From: Pelagihabitans pacificus
GTDB lineage: Bacteria > Bacteroidota > Bacteroidia > Flavobacteriales > Flavobacteriaceae
Assembly: GCF_009371985.2 (NCBI RefSeq)
Contig: NZ_VIKU02000005.1
Coordinates: 186,001-250,000 of the forward strand
DNA: 64,000 nucleotides
Reading direction: 5' to 3'
The notes under the pieces were generated by a model. That model worked only from the letters and a program-made list of their open reading frames with translations, was not told the origin of the DNA and made no database searches. Both the position numbers and the translations under genes were made by a program. Of this stretch, positions 62,778 to 64,000 are shown piece after piece (the stretch's first letter is position 1; each line of letters opens with the position of its first letter).

Positions 62778-63755
62778 TTATCGATATAACACTTTATTAA
62801 CAGCTTTGATCACGTCCTCGTGGTTGGGAAGCCACTCCTCCAACAACACAGGGGAATAGGGGGCTGGAGTATCCGCAGTATTGATACGTTGAATGGGGGC
62901 GTCCAGATAATCAAAGGCGTTTTCCTGCACGTGATAGGTGATTTCGGTCGATACGTTTCCAAAAGGCCACGCTTCCTCTACGATCACGAGACGGTTCGTT
63001 TTTTTTACGGAATTCACCACGGCATCATAATCTAGAGGCTTTACGGTACGCAGGTCGATAATCTCACAACTAATGCCTTCCTTCCCAAGCTCATCGGCAG
63101 CCTTATCGGCTTCCTTGATAATTTTTCCAAAGGAAACGATGGTCACGTCACTGCCTTCCCTGCGTATGTCGGCTACCCCCAGCGGAATGGTGTATTCCCC
63201 TTCGGGCACTTCTCCCTTATCCCCGTACATCTGCTCGGATTCCATAAAAATAACCGGGTCATCATCGCGAATAGCGGATTTTAACAAGCCCTTGGCATCG
63301 GCAGGATTTGAAGGTACTACCACTTTGAGACCGGGACAGTTGGCATACCAGCTCTCAAATGCTTGGGAATGGGTCGCTGCCAATTGACCCGCAGAGGCGG
63401 TAGGGCCACGGAAAACGATAGGGCAGGGAAACTGCCCGCCAGACATTTGCCTGATTTTTGCCGCATTATTGATAATCTGATCGATACCTACCAAGGCAAA
63501 ATTAAACGTCATAAATTCGATGATGGGACGGTTACCGGTCATCGTAGAACCCACGCCGACACCAGCAAAACCCAATTCCGAAATAGGCGTGTCGATGACT
63601 CGTTTGTCGCCGAACTCGTCCAACATTCCTTTGGAAGCTTTATAGGCTCCGTTGTATTCGGCAACCTCCTCGCCCATTAAGTAAATGGTTTCATCCCTTC
63701 TCATTTCTTCGGACATGGCTTCGGCAATCGCTTCCCTAAATTGTAATGTCTTCAT
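62778..63755 (-). CDS. pdhB: Pyruvate dehydrogenase E1 component, beta subunit
   Basis: This 325-aa transketolase-like protein is the beta chain of the heterotetrameric E1 that decarboxylates pyruvate. LQFREAIAEAMSEEMRRDETIYLMGEEVAEYNGAYKASKG is the N-terminal signature. NNAAKIRQMSGGQFPCPIVFRGP, HSQAFESWYANCPGLKVVVPS and RLVIVEEAWPFGNVS follow. The alpha subunit and E2 are not in the window. A branched-chain dehydrogenase beta subunit is the alternative, but the PYR-type motifs favour pyruvate. Confidence 0.88.
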   Translation of the reverse strand: MKTLQFREAIAEAMSEEMRRDETIYLMGEEVAEYNGAYKASKGMLDEFGDKRVIDTPISELGFAGVGVGSTMTGNRPIIEFMTFNFALVGIDQIINNAAKIRQMSGGQFPCPIVFRGPTASAGQLAATHSQAFESWYANCPGLKVVVPSNPADAKGLLKSAIRDDDPVIFMESEQMYGDKGEVPEGEYTIPLGVADIRREGSDVTIVSFGKIIKEADKAADELGKEGISCEIIDLRTVKPLDYDAVVNSVKKTNRLVIVEEAWPFGNVSTEITYHVQENAFDYLDAPIQRINTADTPAPYSPVLLEEWLPNHEDVIKAVNKVLYR

Positions 63756-63789
63756 AAGTGTGTGACGTATCTTTGATTAAAAATGCACG

Positions 63790-63797
63790 CAAAAATA
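63790..63797 (-). promoter_or_regulatory. -7 box for the PDH E1 beta gene
   Basis: TATTTTTG (minus, 63797-63790) is a perfect TAnnTTTG box 35 nt upstream of the ATG. No TTG is present at the usual -33 distance, suggesting an activator or a weak promoter. Confidence 0.4.
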
Positions 63798-63846
63798 GGA
63801 AAATATCCATTGAGTTTGGGAAGTATGGAATCAAAAAAAGAGACAA

Positions 63847-63872
63847 AATTTACTATGCATGCATAGTAAATT
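63847..63872. promoter_or_regulatory. 26-bp perfect palindrome in the pdhB-etfB intergenic region
   Basis: This is a perfect inverted repeat with no spacer and core ACTATGCATGCATAGT. It is centred about 67 bp before the etfB start and about 104 bp from the pdhB start. It overlaps the expected -33 region of an etfB promoter whose -7 box may be TATCTTAG (63886-63893). The form is typical of a homodimeric repressor operator (TetR or MarR type). The regulator is not in the window. Confidence 0.65.
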
Positions 63873-63925
63873 GGTTAAAATTCCCTATCTTAGCCCGAGA
63901 AATTAAACGACTAAAACGTATTTGA

Positions 63926-64000
63926 ATGAAAATATTAGTTTGTATCAGTAATGTCCCCGATACCACCTCGAAAATCAACTTTACCGATGGTGATACCAAA
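63926..64000 (+). CDS. etfB: Electron transfer flavoprotein beta subunit, 5' end
   Basis: This frame starts at ATG 63926 and runs off the right edge, with 25 residues visible. MKILVCISNVPDTTSKINF matches the N-terminus of EtfB, which with EtfA carries electrons from acyl-CoA dehydrogenases to the quinone pool. The assignment rests on this short segment, which is well conserved in Flavobacteria. Confidence 0.75.
   Translation, partial: MKILVCISNVPDTTSKINFTDGDTK

Noticed and set aside
1-64000. Search for tRNA/rRNA genes, CRISPR arrays, phage or conjugative genes, restriction or other defence systems
   Set aside because: None found by reading. Gaps between genes are short and explained by promoters, terminators and riboswitches.

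Overview
The window looks like a chromosomal segment of a marine member of the Flavobacteriaceae (Bacteroidota). The support is a GldA-type gliding ABC ATPase, many Bacteroidota-specific families (DUF4846, DUF3857, DUF5686, GIN/DUF2807, a DAHP synthase fused to chorismate mutase II), a K+-dependent (Na+-type) membrane pyrophosphatase, several promoters of the flavobacterial form TTG-N(~21)-TAnnTTTG, and a lack of Shine-Dalgarno sequences. Almost all genes are dense, ordinary core genes. I see no tRNA, rRNA, CRISPR array, prophage or intact insertion sequence.

Layout. 1-2.1 kb (+): a partial small membrane protein, a SIMPL-domain protein, a DUF4846 lipoprotein and a zinc-ribbon protein. 2.1-4.7 kb (-): ECF sigma factor, membrane-anchored putative anti-sigma factor and a coiled-coil/outer-membrane protein. 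4.8-15.3 kb (-): housekeeping genes (polyprenyl synthase, rlmN, queA, aroA, a MazG-like protein, two DUF3857 transglutaminase-fold proteins, dtd, rsgA). 16-20.2 kb (-): an aromatic amino-acid operon, pheA - aminotransferase - tyrA - DAHP synthase/chorismate mutase. It is preceded by a Phe/Tyr-rich leader peptide and an attenuator. 20.4 kb (+): gldA. 21.3-31.7 kb (-): an M20-like peptidase, a TonB-receptor-like protein, a membrane-tethered LuxR regulator, a serine hydrolase, a GIN lipoprotein and a lipid A deacylase-like protein.

31.7-53.8 kb is a sulfur/methionine supercluster, nearly all on the minus strand. In transcription order it holds metK, metY, a MetX-aspartate kinase-homoserine dehydrogenase fusion and metZ; then an Rrf2 regulator, DUF2061, cysH, cysD, cysN, a HEPN-fused sulfite reductase, cobA and an FNR-like flavoprotein; then a split metH and metF. 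Sulfate is activated and reduced to sulfide, sulfide is placed on acetylhomoserine, homocysteine is methylated, and S-adenosylmethionine (SAM) is made. Two clear SAM-I riboswitches precede metY and metH. I also find what looks like a SAM-II pseudoknot with a long structured insert upstream of metK. Twin 20-bp repeats exactly 80 bp apart flank the presumed cys promoter next to the Rrf2 gene.

54-64 kb: a deoxynucleoside kinase, an APP1-type phosphatase, a candidate 57-residue membrane peptide, a TonB-like protein, a membrane pyrophosphatase with its soluble counterpart, a DUF5686 protein, the PDH E1 beta subunit and the start of etfB, with a 26-bp perfect palindrome between the last two. The most notable observations are the aromatic attenuator, the SAM-II-like element, the trifunctional methionine enzyme, the HEPN-sulfite reductase fusion and the cys repeats.
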